A stretch of 64,000 nt of DNA from Cycas panzhihuaensis (lineage: Eukaryota > Cycadophyta). The stretch covers positions 140,561,741 to 140,625,740 of the forward strand of contig CM041465.1 in NCBI GenBank assembly GCA_023213395.1, given 5' to 3'. The position numbers and the translations under genes were made by a program. Shown here piece by piece: positions 36,384-47,720 of this stretch. The notes under the pieces were generated by a model. The model worked only from the letters and a program-made list of their open reading frames with translations, was not told the DNA's origin and did no database searches. The stretch's first letter is position 1, and each line of letters begins with the position of its first letter.

Positions 36384-37560
36384 GAAGATTGTTGGTATAT
36401 AGACTCTAGTTGCTCCACACATATGACCCATGAAGAAGAGATATTTCAAACCATCGAAAGGTCTAGGAAGGGCACAATTATGTTTGGTGATGATACATCA
36501 CATGAATCTAGTGGAAGGAGAAAAATTATCATCATGATAGATTTAGATGAAAATAGATATCCTGATAATGTTCTCCATGATCTAGCTTTAAAGAAAAATC
36601 TTCTATCTGTGGGACAGATGATGGAATAGAACTATAAGGTTATATTTGACAATGATAATTCTACTATCAAAGATAAAAGGAAGAATAAAGTTGTTATTTC
36701 AAAAGGACAAATGACTAAAGATAGACTTTTCAAGTTAATTATAACTCCTTCAAATAACTATGCCTTAAAGATAACAATCAAATTAGATAGTGACATGTGG
36801 CATAAAAGATTTAACCACATAAACTATGGAAGCTTAGCTCTTATGAAGAGAATGATTATGGTTGAAGGACTACCATAAATTAAATCCAACATGGATATTT
36901 GTGAGGGGTGCCTCTTAGGGAAGTAACATAGAGAAAGTTTCCCTGATGGAAGCTATAGAGCAAAAGGGCCACTTTATTTAATCTACATAGATCTTTGTGG
37001 TCCAATGGACATCTCATCACTAGATAATGTAAAGTATTTCCTCATCTTTATCAATGATTATATAAGAAAAACATGAGTCTATTTTCTAAAATTCAAGGCA
37101 AATACTTTTCAATGCTTTGTAGACTTTAAAATCTTTATGGAGAAGCAAAGTGGATATAAGATACTTTCTCTAAGATCAGATAATAGAGGAGAGTTCATTT
37201 CTAATGAATTTAATACTTATTATATATATTATAGCGTTAGAAGGCAATACACAAACCCCTATACTCCATAACAAAATGGGATTGTTAAACATAAAAATTA
37301 CACCATAGTTGAGATGGTTGGGTGCATGCTTAAAGACAAGAGGTTTGGACATTAATTTTGGGCAGAAGTTGTCCACACTGCAGTTTACCTCCTAAGTAGG
37401 TATACCACCAAGGCCCTTAGGTGGATGATACTTGAAGAAGCATGGACTAGTTATAAACCTAGTATCCATCACTTGAGAATTATATAAGGTATATAACCCA
37501 AAAGAAAGAAAGGTTATGGTTAGTAGAGACATTGTATTTAAAGAAGATGACTATTATTAA
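36384..37560 (+). pseudogene. Element D protease and integrase, broken
   Basis: Protease starts WYIDSSCSTHMT near 36391, with the catalytic Asp-Ser-Gly changed to Asp-Ser-Ser. LHDLALKKNLLSVGQMM (near 36576) is the usual end of that region. The integrase zinc domain reads MWHKRFNHINYG near 36797 and CEGCLLGK near 36901. The core keeps two acidic sites (YIDLCGPM near 36985, LRSDNRGEF near 37172), while GIVKHKN near 37280 has Lys in place of the catalytic Glu. Between HHLRII near 37470 and NPKERK near 37497, the C-terminal region is much shorter than usual, so an internal deletion is likely. Processing and integration activity are lost. Confidence 0.82.
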
Positions 37561-38295
37561 TCAGATTATTTCTAAGACAAAGGAAATAATGTTATAATAA
37601 ACTTTAACTCATCTCCTAGGTCTATATATGTATCACCTAGACAAGATTCAAGGTAAAATATTGGTGTATTAAGACCAAGTGATGAGGGAACCTACTCTGA
37701 ACCTCAAAGATTTCCTAAATAGGTTCAAAGATTCTATGACTTGGATAACATATTAGACAATAACTTTGATAGGAGATCTACTCATTCACATCTAATTAAT
37801 TTTGTCCTTATGAGTCGAGTAATGGAATCCCATGAGCCTCACACTTTTGAAGAGGCAAATACTCGTGATGAATGGAGATGAGCTATGAAAGAAGAATATA
37901 ATTCTATAGTAAAAAATGATACATGGAAAGTCATTGAATTTCCTCCTAACAAAACTTCCATTGGAACCAAATGGGTCTATAAGACCAAGTTCAGATTAGA
38001 TGGATCCATTAGCAAACATAAATCTAGACTTATTACAAAAGGATATGCACAAAGAGAAGGTATAGATTATAGTGAAACTTTTACTCCTATTACTCAGATA
38101 GAAATTGTTCATATGATATTGAGTCTAGCTACCCAAAAAGATTGGGATATTTATAAAATGAATATTAAAAGTACCTTTCTTAATGGCTACATTGAAGAGG
38201 AAATTTATGTTCAACAACTAAGAGGTTTTAAAGTTAGGGAGAAAGAAAATAAAGTGTATAAACTTAAAAAGACACTTTATGATTTAAACTAAGCA
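37561..38295 (+). pseudogene. Element D reverse transcriptase, N-terminal piece
   Basis: Copia RT start: AMKEEYNSIVKNDTW near 37885, GTKWVYKTKFRLDGSI, YAQREGIDYSETFTPI near 38045, and the motif A region KMNIKSTFLNGYIEEEIY near 38157, where Asn replaces the first catalytic Asp. The frame is open from 37885 to 38292 (135 codons) and ends LYDLN, stop (usual LKQ). It is interrupted at 38300 by element E; the next RT residues are found at 53817. Confidence 0.88.
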
Positions 38296-38300
38296 CCTAG

Positions 38301-38765
38301 TGTTAAAAGGTAATGTTTAATGTATACATCATATACACATACACTTCCTACCATTCACTTACTTCAAGATATGTGAGATGCATACATATTGATGTTATAC
38401 CACTATTAGATGATGTAAATACTCATTATATGTGATTGGTTACTCATGAGGTGATTATCACTATAGATTTGTACTCTCACCACTTGAGAACTTGAGAAAG
38501 GAGAGAAGAGAAAGATGTAATCTTTATGATCATAAGCAAAGCCCTAACTCCACCTTCTCCCATTGTTTTTCCCACACTGGGTTTTCCATGTATAAATCTT
38601 GGTGTCTTGTGGTGATGATTATGTTTGATGATTGTTTTAATTTACATGTTTGATGTTTCATACTCATGAGTTTATATGATTACATCTTCATATTTTTAAT
38701 ATGGTATCAGATCCATGCATGTATATTTTAACATGGTATCAGAGCCATGCATGCATATTTTAAGA
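38301..38765 (+). repeat. Element E 5' LTR with PBS-like tandem units at its end
   Basis: Begins TGTTAAAAGG. The last 100 bases hold three successive units of about 33 bp: TTTTAATATGGTATCAGATC, TTTTAACATGGTATCAGAGC and TTTTAAGATGGTATCATAAT. The LTR ends before the third TGGTATC, which serves as PBS. Confidence 0.9.
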
Positions 38766-38777
38766 TGGTATCATAAT
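38766..38777 (+). promoter_or_regulatory. Element E primer-binding site
   Basis: TGGTATCATAAT: first eight bases match the tRNA-iMet PBS. Better copies of the PBS sit inside the LTR, upstream. Confidence 0.6.
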
Positions 38778-40862
38778 AATATTGCATGTAAGCTACTATG
38801 GTAAGGTGGAGATCCTACTAATCTAGATTTAGGCCTATCAAGCCCATGACAAAAGCCATTGATGAAGAGTATTTTTTAATGAGCCAGTATATTCATATAC
38901 CAGTGACATGCATGATTATTTATAGGATAGATGAATCCAGTCAAGCTGCATACATGAAAGATACTATAGATACTAATAGTATGTTGATTTGGTATTTTAT
39001 GTAGATATTCATTTATGCATATTAGTGCCAGATTCTATAGAGCATGCAAGTATTCATAGTAGTCTATAGATATTATATTCAATCCATAAGTAAAGGCTCT
39101 TGAGAGTGTTCATTAATGGATTCTCTATCACTCATGGACCATTCTAGAGGCATTTACTAGTGTCTCACAATGAGATTCAATACCAGAATAAAGATAATCC
39201 ATCAGTACACATGAAACAGGAAGCGGCCATGTATAACACCCTATTGACAAGTATTTTAGTGACAATATAAAATGTATGCTTGAAACATATAACGACATGA
39301 TTATATCTAAGGTTGGCATTGAACGAGTGTTTATTTTATTATAGTATGAAGTTATTATGGTGGCATAAGATTATGGTAACTTGAGATGAAGTAATTATAG
39401 TATCATGTGATATGTTAAAGGCACCTTATGCATGTGATATATGATATAAGGTGAATTTTTTTATAGTGTTATTCAAACCCTAAGTCAAACATGGAGGATG
39501 ATCATGCCCAACACCCATGGTTTGATTAATGGCTACTCTATATAAGAGCTCTTGCCTTTATAACTAGCCATATAGAGAGAGTTTGATTCACTCTCATGTC
39601 ATGGGATCTCAGCCCATGCTACCTTCTCAACCCCATGCATGCCTTTTTTTATCATGGCCATCACATAAAAATGGAAGAGATGCTATAGCCACCTGGTTGT
39701 GATACCTACCATGGAGTTCACACAGTCTGTTAGGATTATATATAGCCATCCACATAGAAGGGCCATAGAAATGAAGTAACCCTTGCCTTTTCTCACATAC
39801 AAACAAACCTCAAATCTTCCTTTATTTTTCCTACCATAAATAAAGGAAGCAGGGCCATCAAAAGAACCTACCTCATAACCTATCATACAATTAATCGTAC
39901 ATATATATGGGGAGATAAAAACCTACATATAAGCATATAGATGCAGTTGGAGATCATCTACTTGGTCACAATCCTAATCATGCATAAATGGACTAGATGC
40001 CATTCAATTGGTACCATTGATATATATGCATGCCTTCAATCTAGAGAATGGCCTAGATTGTGTCTTGTCGTCCAACCTATTCATGATTATGCCCTGTAGA
40101 TAAAAATATTTTTTTGATGACCACCCATCTAGTACTTTGTCATAATGCTCAATAGAGACCATGCCATCACTGTAAACACATGCCCATTACCCTGCCATAA
40201 TACCATACATATCTATAGAGATCAATAACCTGCCAACGTTTAAGGAGAGCTAAAATAAAAATCGGGTGAATTGTATAGACATATTTGGTAAAGTGTGAGA
40301 CATAATGGCCATGGTTGTAGTCGATGGGAATAGTTTTGATTCAAAGAATTATGATACAAAACTGGAGTATGTCTTAGGTAGAGAGGAGCTATACTCCACC
40401 TGGGAGGAAGTTCATGATACTTTTGATTCCATGGGTCTGTAAGAAAATCTATTATATGGATTTTATACCCATGGGTTCGAGAAGCCATCTTCCATCCAAC
40501 AAAAAGGAATAGTTCCCTTCTATCAAGGTTTGGATGTGATATAGCAAGCTTAGTCTAGCACAGGGAAGACCACTACATTTTGTTTAGGGATTTTACAGGA
40601 GTTGTATTACAGTTATTAGGAATGCCAAGCTCTAGTATTTGCTCCAACTTGAGAGGTTGTGTAGCAAATTGATAAAGTGAAAAAGACTTTAGGGTATTAC
40701 TTGTAGGTTAAGGTACACGCCTACATAAGAGGGACGCAATTAAGTGTAGTCCAGCCCTAATGCAATAGATAGATTGGGTTATATATCTTAATTAGTATAT
40801 GCATTCATCACAGATCATAGAGATATAATCCACACAGAATAAAATTTTATTTTATGAATAAT
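38778..40862 (+). other. Element E internal region, left part
   Basis: 2.1 kb without a coding domain. A TATA-like CTATATAAGAGC at about 39538 has no supporting gene downstream. All open frames are short and unconvincing. Confidence 0.5.
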
Positions 40863-40867
40863 TATTT

Positions 40868-41294
40868 TGTAGGAAAAAATATTGCAGGAGAACAGGGCAT
40901 AACATAGAATAATCTTCAATAGATAAATACATCAATACAAATCTTCAATACATCAATGTTACAATGTAGCATACATATGAAAGTTTGAATCTTCAATCCA
41001 TTGTTGAAAGTGAGCAATAAAAATTTCCCAAATGAGGGTGGTGTCTAAAAATACCAGGGTTGCACACCCCTCAATATTTATAATTTGGAGGAGGAGGGAA
41101 ACTCCTCAACCCCTGAATTCAAAATAATAATAAAATAAAGTTAACTTAACTCAAATGAAACTAACTTAAATCAAAGTTAAACTTACCTTAACTTACCTCG
41201 ACATGTTGAGCACCACATATCTAAATTGAAGTTGATGAGGTGTATAATCCTGGTTGGAAAGGTGAGAGTGGAGTGATGATGATTAACTCCAACA
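40868..41294 (-). repeat. C1 3' LTR (427 bp)
   Basis: On the minus strand starts TGTTGGAGTTAATC after the PPT GACATTAAGGGGGAGAA and ends TTTTTTCCTACA. Stem-loop at 41040-41055. Confidence 0.9.
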
Positions 41295-41329
41295 TTCTCC
41301 CCCTTAATGTCATCACGAACACTTGTATC

Positions 41330-41962
41330 TTTTCCTTTAACTTATGGAACTTGTATTTGAAAAAAACTTTGAAATTCTAATCTTTATCTTTATCAACTAT
41401 TCTTATTCTTTCAGCAACACGTATCCTTGTACCATGAAGTGGTACAAAAAATCTATAAGTAAAATGCAAAAAATCTAGTGCAAATAAAGCTTGATTCAAG
41501 CAGGTATGTATAGTTACAACTTTGACTTTCACTTCTGAAATTTTAACTTTAACTATCATATCATTAGGTCTCTTTTCTGTCATATCAGATTCATTCTCCA
41601 TCATGTCATAGGATTCATTTTCATTCTCCCCCTCAAATGGAGGATCAAATCCTTGTGTAAAAAGTTGGTCCTGCATTTGATCTGCATCTTCATTAGTTTT
41701 GTCAACATGATCTACTTGTTCTATTACCTATCTTACATGCTCAACAAAAATATCATCAAATACAAGGATGGTATCTCCCCCATAAGTGGAAATTAAAATA
41801 TCCCAAATAGATTTAGAAGTAGTTAATTCATAAACCTTTAAAAAAACATCATCATTCATAGTGCAAAATAATAATCCTAACGCTTCATTATCCTTTCTAA
41901 TGTTTTCCTTAATACTAACATCATAGTCATCTTGCAAATATTTCCATAAACCATGTGTAATA
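41330..41962 (-). pseudogene. C1 gag, C-terminal part
   Basis: Continues the gag begun at 47720 across C2. Reads HGLWKYLQDDYDVSIKEN, KDNEALGLLFCTMNDDVF, then FDDIFVEHVR and a stop near 41728. After that it continues in the same family frame with FEGENENESYDMM and ends in the basic tail VDKDKD, stop, NFKVFFKYKFHKLKEKIQVF near 41325-41390, within about 30 bases of the PPT. It has acidic patches in the middle and no zinc knuckle. Confidence 0.8.
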
Positions 41963-42367
41963 TGAAGGAAAATATACTTGCACGAGAACAGGGTAGAACA
42001 TATATCAAATAACTATAAACCAATATTGCATCAATACATCAATGTATCACAATCACAATAGTATAAACCATGAAAGCATTATTGTTTAATCCATTGTAGC
42101 AGAAAAAAGTGATACAAATTTCTCATTTGAGGGCGGTGTCTAAAGACACCAGGGTTGTACACCCCATTATATAAATAGTTTTGGGGGAGGAGGGAAACTC
42201 CTCAACCCTTGAATTCAAATTAATAATAAAATAATGTAACTTAACTCAAATGAAACTAACTCAACTTACCTTAACTTACCTTGACATATTGAGCATCACA
42301 TGTTTAAATTGAGGTGCACAATCCTGGTAGGTAAGAGGGAGTTGAGTGATGACATTACACTCCAACA
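41963..42367 (-). repeat. C2 3' LTR
   Basis: On the minus strand starts TGTTGGAGTGTAATG. It contains TATTTATATAATGGGG (TATA region) followed by a perfect stem-loop GGTGTCTTTAGACACC at 42135-42150. Confidence 0.9.
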
Positions 42368-42379
42368 TTCTCCCCCTTA

Positions 42380-43124
42380 ATGTCAGCACGAACACTTGTA
42401 TCTTTTCCTTGAATTTATGGAACTGGTGCTTGAAAAAAACTTTAAAATTTGGATCTTGTTCTTTATCAACTATTCTCACCCTTATAGCCACATATGTCTC
42501 TTTATCATGGAATGATGTAGAAAAACTATAAGTAGATGAAACTTGATTCAAATATAAATGAATAACTGTAATTTTGACTTTGTCAACTGGAACATTGAGA
42601 ATGCTTTGAACTTGAACTTTTGTAGTCTTTATGCTTTGAACAACTACCATATCATCAGGTTTATTCTTTGTCATACCATCAGATTCATTCTTCATTATGT
42701 CATAAGATTCATCTTCATTCTCCCCCTCGAATAGAGGATCAGGTACTTAGGTAGCAAGTTGGTCCTGTATTTGATATGAATCCTTATGGGTGTTATCGTT
42801 ATGCTTCACCTGTTCTGTCACCTGTCTCACATGCTCATCAAAAATATCATCAAATACATGGAGGGTATCCTCCCCATAAATGGAAATCAATAAATCCCAA
42901 ACAGGCTTAGATGTTGTCAAATCACATACCTTTGAAAAAATTTTATCATTCATAGTACAAAATAATAAACCTGATGCTTCATTATCCTTTTAAAAAATTT
43001 CTTTAATGCTAAGGTCACATTCATGTTGTAAATACTTCCACAAATCATGTTCAATAAAATAAGTTTGCATGGTGTCATACTATAGTGAAAAGTTATGTCC
43101 ATCGAAAATGGGAAATTGTGCCAT
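42380..43124 (-). pseudogene. C2 gag (UBN2/DUF4219-like) with basic tail, broken
   Basis: ATG at 43124 opens MAQFPIFDGHNFSL, then a stop where Trp is expected. It continues HDLWKYLQHE, KDNEASGLLFCTMNDKIFSK, VWDLLISIYGEDTLHVFDDI, an acidic stretch FEGENEDESYDIMKNES, and the tail FKVFFKHQFHKFKEKIQVFV close to the PPT. The frame from 42695 runs through PPT and into the LTR to 42276 before a stop. Two or three stops break it. It would be a capsid protein without zinc knuckle and without attached enzymes, so enzymes must come from elsewhere. Confidence 0.82.
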
Positions 43125-44259
43125 TTTATCAAAAAACTTTAGTATGTAAAATGAATATGCTTTAACAAGTTAAAATATCAATAAATCAATGAATATATAT
43201 GATTTCAAATGCCCTTTAGAAAGTTAGTCAACTAGGCATAATAAGGAAATAATCTTTTTTTTTTTAAATGATAAAAAAACTTTTCAATATATGTACGCCT
43301 TTCAAATAAACTTTGAGATAAAGTGAATATAAGAGCATATATAAAGATCTTTTGCCTTGATAATAATGTAAAAAGCTGAAAATGAAATATATAAAAGTAT
43401 TTTTCACTTTGAAAAAATAACAATATAAAGAAATTTTTAATAAAAAATTAATATGCTTCTTAAAAGAAAGTTTGAATGATAACCTTAGGTTTGAGGGATT
43501 CAAAAGTATATTAAATGATATCAAAATGATATAAAACTTTACAAGTATAAAGATAAAAAAAATATGAACCCAACGGAACTAACCGTTCTGAAAATGGGTT
43601 CCTAGAAATCAAGTTTTAGTGAATCAAAGGTACAGGCCCCATTTTGAGGCTAAACAGGAGCAAGGGGTCAAAATGCTAACAAAATACTTATAAAATGTTA
43701 TAAGGTGATCAAATATTGTTTATAAAATTGTTCAATATACTTTCAATTGAAATTTGTTTTTTAAATATATTTAAAATGTGTAAAAATAGTAGATTTGAGG
43801 CAATAAAGTATCTCTACTTTGAATGATTTGAAAGTCAGGAAAAATATGTCAAAATGTATAAAACATTATGTAAAATCGAAGAAAATTGAGTCAGCTTCCC
43901 AACAAAATTGGCGGAATTGAAATCTAAAACAAAATAAAAAAGTTATAGCAAAAATGGTAATAAGTGTCTTTATGTAAACTGTTAAGAAACAGGCTAAAAA
44001 CAACTAAATTCTCACTTTTAGCAATTAAAATACTAATGAAAATGAATTCAAAAAATTAAAACAAGAAGTGGATATTAAAGTTTGTAGAACGTAGATTGCT
44101 ATAGAAGAAATCCAAGCAAAAACAATTTACCAGTAATAAATCACAGCTAGTTCTAAAAATGATTTTGTTAAAAGTGTGAAAAAGACTGAAATTTTGAATG
44201 TCTGACGTTAAATTGGCTGAAACAGGGTCAAATCGGCACCAAATTGGTCATATGACCAG
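43125..44259 (-). other. C2 leader, part adjacent to gag, conserved in C1
   Basis: Aligns with C1 47721-48892 (for example CAGGCCCCATTTTGAGGC near 43633 with C1 near 48251). Non-coding. Similarity to C1 ends near 44255, just after CACCAAATTGGT. Confidence 0.65.
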
Positions 44260-44769
44260 TCAAAATTAGTGTACAAAAACTTTTTGATCTAGTGGAGGTG
44301 GTTTCGTCAGAAACCAATGCTCCAGTGAAGAGTTATGGAAAAAAAATGCCAATAACCCTATAAAAGATAAAAAATTAAAAAAATAAATAAAAAGAAAACG
44401 TTTATAAAAAGGTGAAAAACCCCTTTAGAGATAAGTTACGATCATAAGAGTATGAATATGACCAAGAACAGTAAATAGAAGGAGCTAAATCCCTTTAAAC
44501 ACATAGATCACATGGATTTAAAAATTTATATAATAAATTTTAATTTTTTTTAAACTTTGTATTATTAAAACTATATTAAAACTATATAAGAAAAATGAAG
44601 TCAGTTGTATTAAATGGCAATGCCACTGACAAATATTCAACAACAATATTCAACATTAATGGCTATGCCGTCTGCTGATATAATATATATATAATATAAA
44701 AGATGCTCAAACGCCAGAACCTAATAATGGCTATGCCACCGTCCGTCGATATAAAAAGATGAAAAACGA

Positions 44770-45087
44770 TCATCCGCCATAAAAAACTAAAAGCTGAAAA
44801 CACTCAAACTGCGTGCCAACGGCAATGGAAACACACAACGCTGAAACAGAGATGGGAAGACGAAGGAGATAACGCCAGCGCCAATGCCAATATATATATA
44901 TAATAGCAGCGCTGTAGGGTGCCAATAACGTACGTGTAGGCTGTTTTCTGCATGCCAAACCTGCGTAGAGGTGCTGAGAGCTACGCACCAATAACCATTG
45001 TGAGCCACTGTACTCCCAATGCAGATCGCCAGCTGCTAATGCCAATGATAATAAAAGTATAGAAGCGAAGCGTTGCACCCAATGCAA
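44770..45087 (-). CDS. Unassigned 105-codon open frame in the C2 segment
   Basis: ATG at 45087, sense relative to C2. The predicted protein starts with a hydrophobic stretch (FASILLLSLALAAG) like a signal peptide, then a Trp/Tyr-rich region (IYIYWHWRWRY) derived from an AT repeat and GC-rich sequence. No homologue known to me. Openness may simply reflect GC richness. Low confidence that it is translated. Confidence 0.15.
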   Translation of the reverse strand: MHWVQRFASILLLSLALAAGDLHWEYSGSQWLLVRSSQHLYAGLACRKQPTRTLLAPYSAAIIYIYWHWRWRYLLRLPISVSALCVSIAVGTQFECFQLLVFYGG

Positions 45088-45850
45088 GACGACTGTTCAA
45101 TCGCATCTGCCAATGATATGCAACGTGAGACGGCTGTTCAAGCATCACTACGGGCAAACACAGTTATTAACCCAATGCAATACGGGATACCAAGGCACCC
45201 AACACGCAATCAAATGCACAAATAGAGTTGCAGAACAGGGAAGGAGACGCCAAGGGATATCAGACGCCAACGGAGGAAACTACTAATCTCTCTGATTATG
45301 TAATAAGTGAAGAAACTGGTGCGGCAAAGGATGGCATTAGTTGACTTATATTATTAGTCACAGATGTTCTATCTCTGTATTAATCCTATTGGCGCTATGT
45401 ATATGCGAGACAAAAGATGATGGTAAGGACACAATAAATTTTGAATCTGTATCTGAAACTAAGGATGAAAGCTTGAAAGCAGGAGAGGATGCAACTGTTC
45501 AATGGAATGGATTCAGACACCAATGGAGGAGGAGCCGGATAAGTTCCAAATGTTTAATGGAAATGTTGATTTAAGAAAGAAGAAAAAAAAAAATCACACA
45601 AATACGCTTACATAAATGCACCAAGCAACTATTTGATCCCAATGTCTTTAATGCTTGGATGGTCCTCTTTTTTGTTATGCCGAAAAGACTAGTTCTTGCT
45701 AAGGGCCAGCGTCCCCCTTCAAATGGAACAGTTCTATTGAATGTTTAGAACAATAATCTGAACGGTAGTAAACAGGGTCTTGGAATATATATGTATATAT
45801 TAGAAATGATAAAAGATAATCTGGCAACTAGGTAAATAAAGTTATTTCAG

Positions 45851-45960
45851 CTGCCAACCAAGTAACTAATGCAGTAAGGATGGCTACAGTGAAAGATATT
45901 AAGAGACAAATGGATGGCAACGTGCCTATTCCAGAGGTATCAGTGGTCAGGTTTATGTAA
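45851..45960 (+). other. Exon-like fragment in the C2 segment
   Basis: A TTATTTCAG acceptor-like sequence ends at 45850 and is followed by 35 open codons from 45853 (AANQVTNAVRMATVKDIKRQ onward) that end in TAA at 45958. Codon use looks genic, and the strand is opposite to C2. It could be the last exon of a captured host gene. The family is not recognised. Confidence 0.25.
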
Positions 45961-46523
45961 GATATTATAATCAATAGGAATTTGATAAGCTTAAATAAAA
46001 ATACTTCAAATTGTGCTCTTATCGTTTAGCATCATTGCATATAAATGCATCTATATGATGTATTGTTTTGAATTTTGTCTCTATACAATAATAATAAAAT
46101 TGGGTTTTAGAAAATATTTAAAAGAAAATATATAGATATTTATACAAAAACATGAGAAATGTTGAGTTTTTTTTCTGTCTACTCTTGGTAAGACAAGTTG
46201 AGATAGTCTGGCCTAGAATATATGCCAGGTCTTGTAAAAAAATATCTTAGTGGAAATAAGGAAAGCTATAAATAAAGATATAATGAAAGGCAAGCTTTCT
46301 TTCTATTGATTCAATAGAGCACAAATCAACAAGAAATTTCTAAATATTTTGACAAACAGAAATAAGTCAAGCAAATATCATACATGTAGGTGTATCTGAA
46401 ATCTTTTTAAATGTATCTTGCAGTAGATATATTAGAAATATATATGTAAATCTGAAAAATGTAATTAAAAAAACCTCATAATGTAGCTGATTTGCAGACT
46501 TATAGCAGGTTAACCCTTACATA

Positions 46524-47208
46524 TGAGATCTTCAAACTTTCAAGTGTATTCTTCAACAGATAGATCTGTTGCATATACCTCTTCGGATGGCTGAAAATGC
46601 CCCAAAAGTTACAGATATGCAACTGCTATCTTTTATAGATTAAAATATAGCTTGTAGCTGAAAAAAAGACTTTTATGAATCTACACAAATTTGTGAAATA
46701 ACACTGAAATATACTTGTTATATCATAAAAAATAACCGAATAATGAGTGAATCTATTGAAAAATATAATAAATCTGTTTAAAAACTTGTAGAAAATATCA
46801 CTAAATGATGAAGAATCGCAGATCTGAAGTGAGACCTAGTAGATCTACAAAAATATTATGTAAATGTTATAGATCTGACCTAAGTATAGTAGATTTATAG
46901 CCAAAAATATTATAAATCTGAACAAATATACTAGAAAATAGTGAAAAAACTTGCTGAAATAAGCAGATCTATAGTAAAAAATAGCAGACCTGAAGTAACA
47001 AATTGTAGATCTTTAAAGAAAACTTGATAACTTTTGTATGCAGCTAATGCTCTTTTGCAAATCTGCGAAAAATATCAAATAAGTAGACAAAACCTTGTAA
47101 ACTGTCAAAATATATAATAAATCTGTAGATCTGAAGAGAAAATAACTCAAATATGAGAATAAAAACTTGAATGTATATAACTTGTTGCTAAAAATCCTAC
47201 GTAGATCT
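46524..47208 (-). repeat. AGATCT-rich leader of C2
   Basis: I count nine AGATCT palindromes in about 690 bases, often within GCAGATCTGAA or GTAGATCTG. It is the first part of the C2 transcript after the PBS. C1 has a matching cluster (50758-51320). Confidence 0.7.
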
Positions 47209-47238
47209 GCACAAATCTTCACAGATTAGTAATCGCCT

Positions 47239-47250
47239 GCTCTGATACCA
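47239..47250 (-). promoter_or_regulatory. C2 primer-binding site (perfect tRNA-iMet type)
   Basis: Minus strand TGGTATCAGAGC, 12 of 12, two bases after the 5' LTR. Confidence 0.9.
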
Positions 47251-47252
47251 AA

Positions 47253-47647
47253 TAAAGGAAAATATACTTGCAGGAGAACAGGGCAGAACATATATCAAAT
47301 AACCATAAACCAATATTGCATCAATACATCAATGTATCACAATCACAATAGTATAAACCATGAAAGCATTATTATTCAATCCATTATAGCAGAAAAGAGT
47401 AATACAAATTTCTTATATGAGGGTGGTGTCTAAAGACACTAGGGTTGTATACCCCATTATATAAATAGTTTTGAGGGAGGAGGGAAACTCCTCAACCCCT
47501 GAATTCAAATTAATAATAAAATAATGTAACTTAACTCAAATGAAACTAACTCAACTTACCTTAACATGTTGAGCATCACATGTCTAAATTGAGGTACACA
47601 ATCCTGGTAGGTAAGAGGGAGTTGAGTGATGACATTACACTCTAACA
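47253..47647 (-). repeat. C2 5' LTR
   Basis: Matches 41963-42367. Stem-loop at 47425-47440 (GGTGTCTAAAGACACT on the plus strand). The boundary base TG is TA at the left end. Confidence 0.9.
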
Positions 47648-47720
47648 CAATAAAATAGTTTTTCATAACCTTATGCCATTCTGAAAAATTTTGCCCATCA
47701 AATATAGGTAATTGTGCCAT
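47648..47720 (-). pseudogene. C1 gag, N-terminal part
   Basis: ATG at 47720 opens MAQLPIFDGQNFSEW, the same start as the C2 gag. It runs to 47648, where C2 is inserted, and continues at 41962. Confidence 0.82.

Larger units (their letters stand above)
44260..46340. other. C2-specific internal segment (cargo), partly CpG-rich
   Basis: Absent from C1, where an unrelated 1.7 kb occupies the same place. Within it, 44700-45330 is far richer in G, C and CpG than anything nearby (ACGTACG, GCCAACGG, GACGCC), with loose repeats of CCAATGC. This composition is unlike the decayed surroundings. 45300-45960 looks transcript-like on the plus strand. I cannot identify the source. Candidates are captured host DNA or an older element. 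Confidence 0.5.
41963..47647 (-). mobile_element. Element C2: gag-only element of the same family, nested in C1 gag
   Basis: LTRs at 41963-42367 (3', 405 bp) and 47253-47647 (5', 395 bp), a perfect 12-base PBS at 47239-47250, PPT with GGGGGAG at about 42368-42380, and TSD TAATA/CAATA (4 of 5). The flanking C1 gag reads across the insertion. Total 5.69 kb. The internal region shares both ends with C1, but its middle 2.1 kb (44260-46340) is unrelated. Confidence 0.92.

Noticed and set aside
39530-39560. CTATATAAGAGC as the promoter of a host gene
   Set aside because: No coding frame follows and the site is inside the non-coding internal region of element E.
44260-46340. C2-specific segment as plastid or mitochondrial DNA
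   Set aside because: Composition raised the idea, but no organelle gene, tRNA or rRNA is recognisable.
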